Source: Acrocarpospora catenulata
GTDB lineage: Bacteria > Actinomycetota > Actinomycetes > Streptosporangiales > Streptosporangiaceae
Length of the DNA: 64,000 nucleotides
Direction of reading: 5' to 3'
Assembly: GCF_018476525.1 (NCBI RefSeq)
Contig: NZ_JAHCST010000005.1
Span: 229,987-293,986, forward strand
Shown: in pieces, positions 62,959-64,000 of the stretch
Numbering within the stretch: the first letter of the stretch is position 1
Layout of the letters: every line of letters starts with the position of its first letter
Notes under the pieces: model-generated
Database searches by the model: none
Told to the model about the DNA's origin: nothing
Seen by the model: the letters and a program-made list of their open reading frames with translations, nothing else
Made by a program: the position numbers and the translations under genes

Positions 62959-63942
62959 ATGAGCCGGGCGCGGGTCGCCGTCGCCGCGCTCGTGGCGGTG
63001 CTGCTGGCCCTGTTCAGCACCGGCGCCGCCGCGAGCACGGGCGGCAAGGACAAGAAGAACCAGACCCCGGCCCTGACCCATGGCAAGGTCGCCGTCGACG
63101 GCGGCTACCTCCACTACGTCAGGGCCGGCAGCGGCCCGCCGCTGGTGCTGCTGCACGGCTGGCTGGGCACCTGGGTCACCTGGCAGAAGGTGATCCCCGG
63201 CCTGGCCCGCGAGCACACCGTGATCGCCATCGACCTGCCGGGGCTCGGCGACTCCAGCCACTTCTCCGGCGGCTACGACAAGGTCACCACCGCCCGCCGG
63301 GTCCGCGAGGCCGTGCGCAAGCTCGGCTTCAAGGACAAGGTGGAGATCCTCGCCCACGACGTCGGCGGTCAGGTCGCCTACCCGTACGCGCGGGACTTCC
63401 CGAACGAGGTCTCCCGGCTGGCCGTGGTGGAGTCGGTGCTCCCCGGCTTCGGCCAGGAGGACTTCTACCCCTACAGCTGGCACTTCACCTTCAACATCGC
63501 GCCCGCGCCGCTGGCCGAGAAGGTCATCGACAACGACGACGTCAAGGTGGTGCTCGACTACTTCTACGACGGCGCCCGGCATCCGGAGGCCATCGCCAGG
63601 AACGACTTCTACCGGGCCTACGCCGACCCCGACGACCGGCACGCCGGCTACGAGTACTACCGCTCGCTCGCCGCCGACTCCGCCGACAACCAGGCCAACG
63701 CCGAGGCCAAGCGGCTCACCATGCCGGTCCTGGCGATGGGCGGCCAGTACTCGCTGGGCGGCTTCATCGCCAACTCCTTCCGCAACGTGGCCTCCGACGT
63801 CCGCGAGGTCGTCGCCCCCGACGCCGGCCACTTCACCCCCGAGGAAGCCCCCGGCTTCACGGTGGACTGCGCCCGCCTCTTCTTCGGCGGCATAGCTCCA
63901 CCGCAGAACCTCCCCGCCAACCTGGCGGGCTGCCTTCCCTGA
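62959..63942 (+). CDS. Secreted alpha/beta hydrolase (epoxide-hydrolase-like)
   Basis: The 327-residue protein has a signal peptide (MSRARVAVAALVAVLLALFS, cleavage near AAA-STG). The hydrolase core shows an oxyanion H-G-W-L-G-T-W, a nucleophile in L-A-H-D-V-G-G-Q-V-A (Asp, as in epoxide hydrolases and dehalogenases), and a C-terminal D-A-G-H-F-T-P-E-E catalytic His. It would act outside the cytoplasm on an epoxide or ester. GGGGAG precedes the ATG. It ends the region controlled by the 17-nt motif. No link to the RiPP is evident. Confidence 0.85.
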   Translation: MSRARVAVAALVAVLLALFSTGAAASTGGKDKKNQTPALTHGKVAVDGGYLHYVRAGSGPPLVLLHGWLGTWVTWQKVIPGLAREHTVIAIDLPGLGDSSHFSGGYDKVTTARRVREAVRKLGFKDKVEILAHDVGGQVAYPYARDFPNEVSRLAVVESVLPGFGQEDFYPYSWHFTFNIAPAPLAEKVIDNDDVKVVLDYFYDGARHPEAIARNDFYRAYADPDDRHAGYEYYRSLAADSADNQANAEAKRLTMPVLAMGGQYSLGGFIANSFRNVASDVREVVAPDAGHFTPEEAPGFTVDCARLFFGGIAPPQNLPANLAGCLP

Positions 63943-63963
63943 TCCATCCCTCCCAGCGCGTCG

Positions 63964-63990
63964 CCGCCACCCTCCCGCTTGGGGTGGCGG
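63964..63990 (+). terminator. Hairpin after the hydrolase gene
   Basis: CCGCCACCC / GGGTGGCGG forms a perfect 9-bp stem with a 9-nt loop, 21 bases after the hydrolase stop. Confidence 0.7.
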
Positions 63991-64000
63991 GGGCGCTGTG

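Overview
The window is GC-rich actinomycete DNA (long GC-biased reading frames, GTG starts, many ATGA/GTGA overlaps, a few rare TTA codons). The gene content (large NRPS genes, a GH48 cellulase with a CelR/CebR-type operator, NHLP-leader RiPP precursors, ECF sigma factor) fits a Streptosporangiales-like actinomycete. That placement is inference. No rRNA, tRNA, CRISPR array or transposase was seen.

Region 1 (1-25.7 kb) is a nonribosomal peptide locus. A stand-alone condensation protein (1437-2798, minus) diverges from NRPS1 (A-T-C-T-C-A-T, 3118-9813), which overlaps NRPS2 (C-A-T-thioesterase-MFS transporter in one polypeptide, 9810-15308) and an MbtH-like gene. After three small secreted or membrane genes, a convergent minus-strand operon (25588 down to 17918) encodes C-A-T, a free carrier protein, a condensation-like protein, an AMP-forming ligase and a C-T protein. 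Perfect or near-perfect 14-bp palindromes TGGGAGCGCTCCCA / TGGGAACGCTCCCA precede all three NRPS transcription units and the GH48 cellulase at 25752-29072. This is the CelR/CebR operator sequence, so the peptide is probably made in response to cellulose or cello-oligosaccharides together with the cellulase.

Region 2 (29.3-37 kb) holds a Nudix/winged-helix gene, a vWA gene and a divergent adenylosuccinate-synthetase paralog in one apparent operon, then an S41 peptidase, a small lipocalin-like protein, an ECF sigma factor and an amidohydrolase.

Region 3 (37-57 kb) is a hybrid RiPP locus: four precursor genes with nitrile-hydratase-like leaders and different cores, a fused YcaO cyclodehydratase, a SagB-type dehydrogenase, a LanM-like dehydratase whose cyclase domain has lost its zinc motif, an NHLM-type peptidase/ABC/HlyD export set, an ABC-2 pump and two tandem NarL-type two-component systems. 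A truncated histidine-kinase-like protein lies between precursors. Two precursor promoters share a 30-nt bipartite element, and two precursor leaders share a hairpin with the same loop. The predicted chemistry is azol(in)es plus dehydroamino acids, possibly without enzymatic thioether closure. This is my best candidate for an undescribed system.

Region 4 (57-64 kb) carries two related family-2 glycosyltransferases, two ABC exporter half-transporters and a secreted epoxide-hydrolase-like protein. Each of its three transcription units is preceded by the same 17-nt motif, GCATT-N4-AAGATGCG, which suggests joint control. Whether these enzymes act on the RiPP next door is open.
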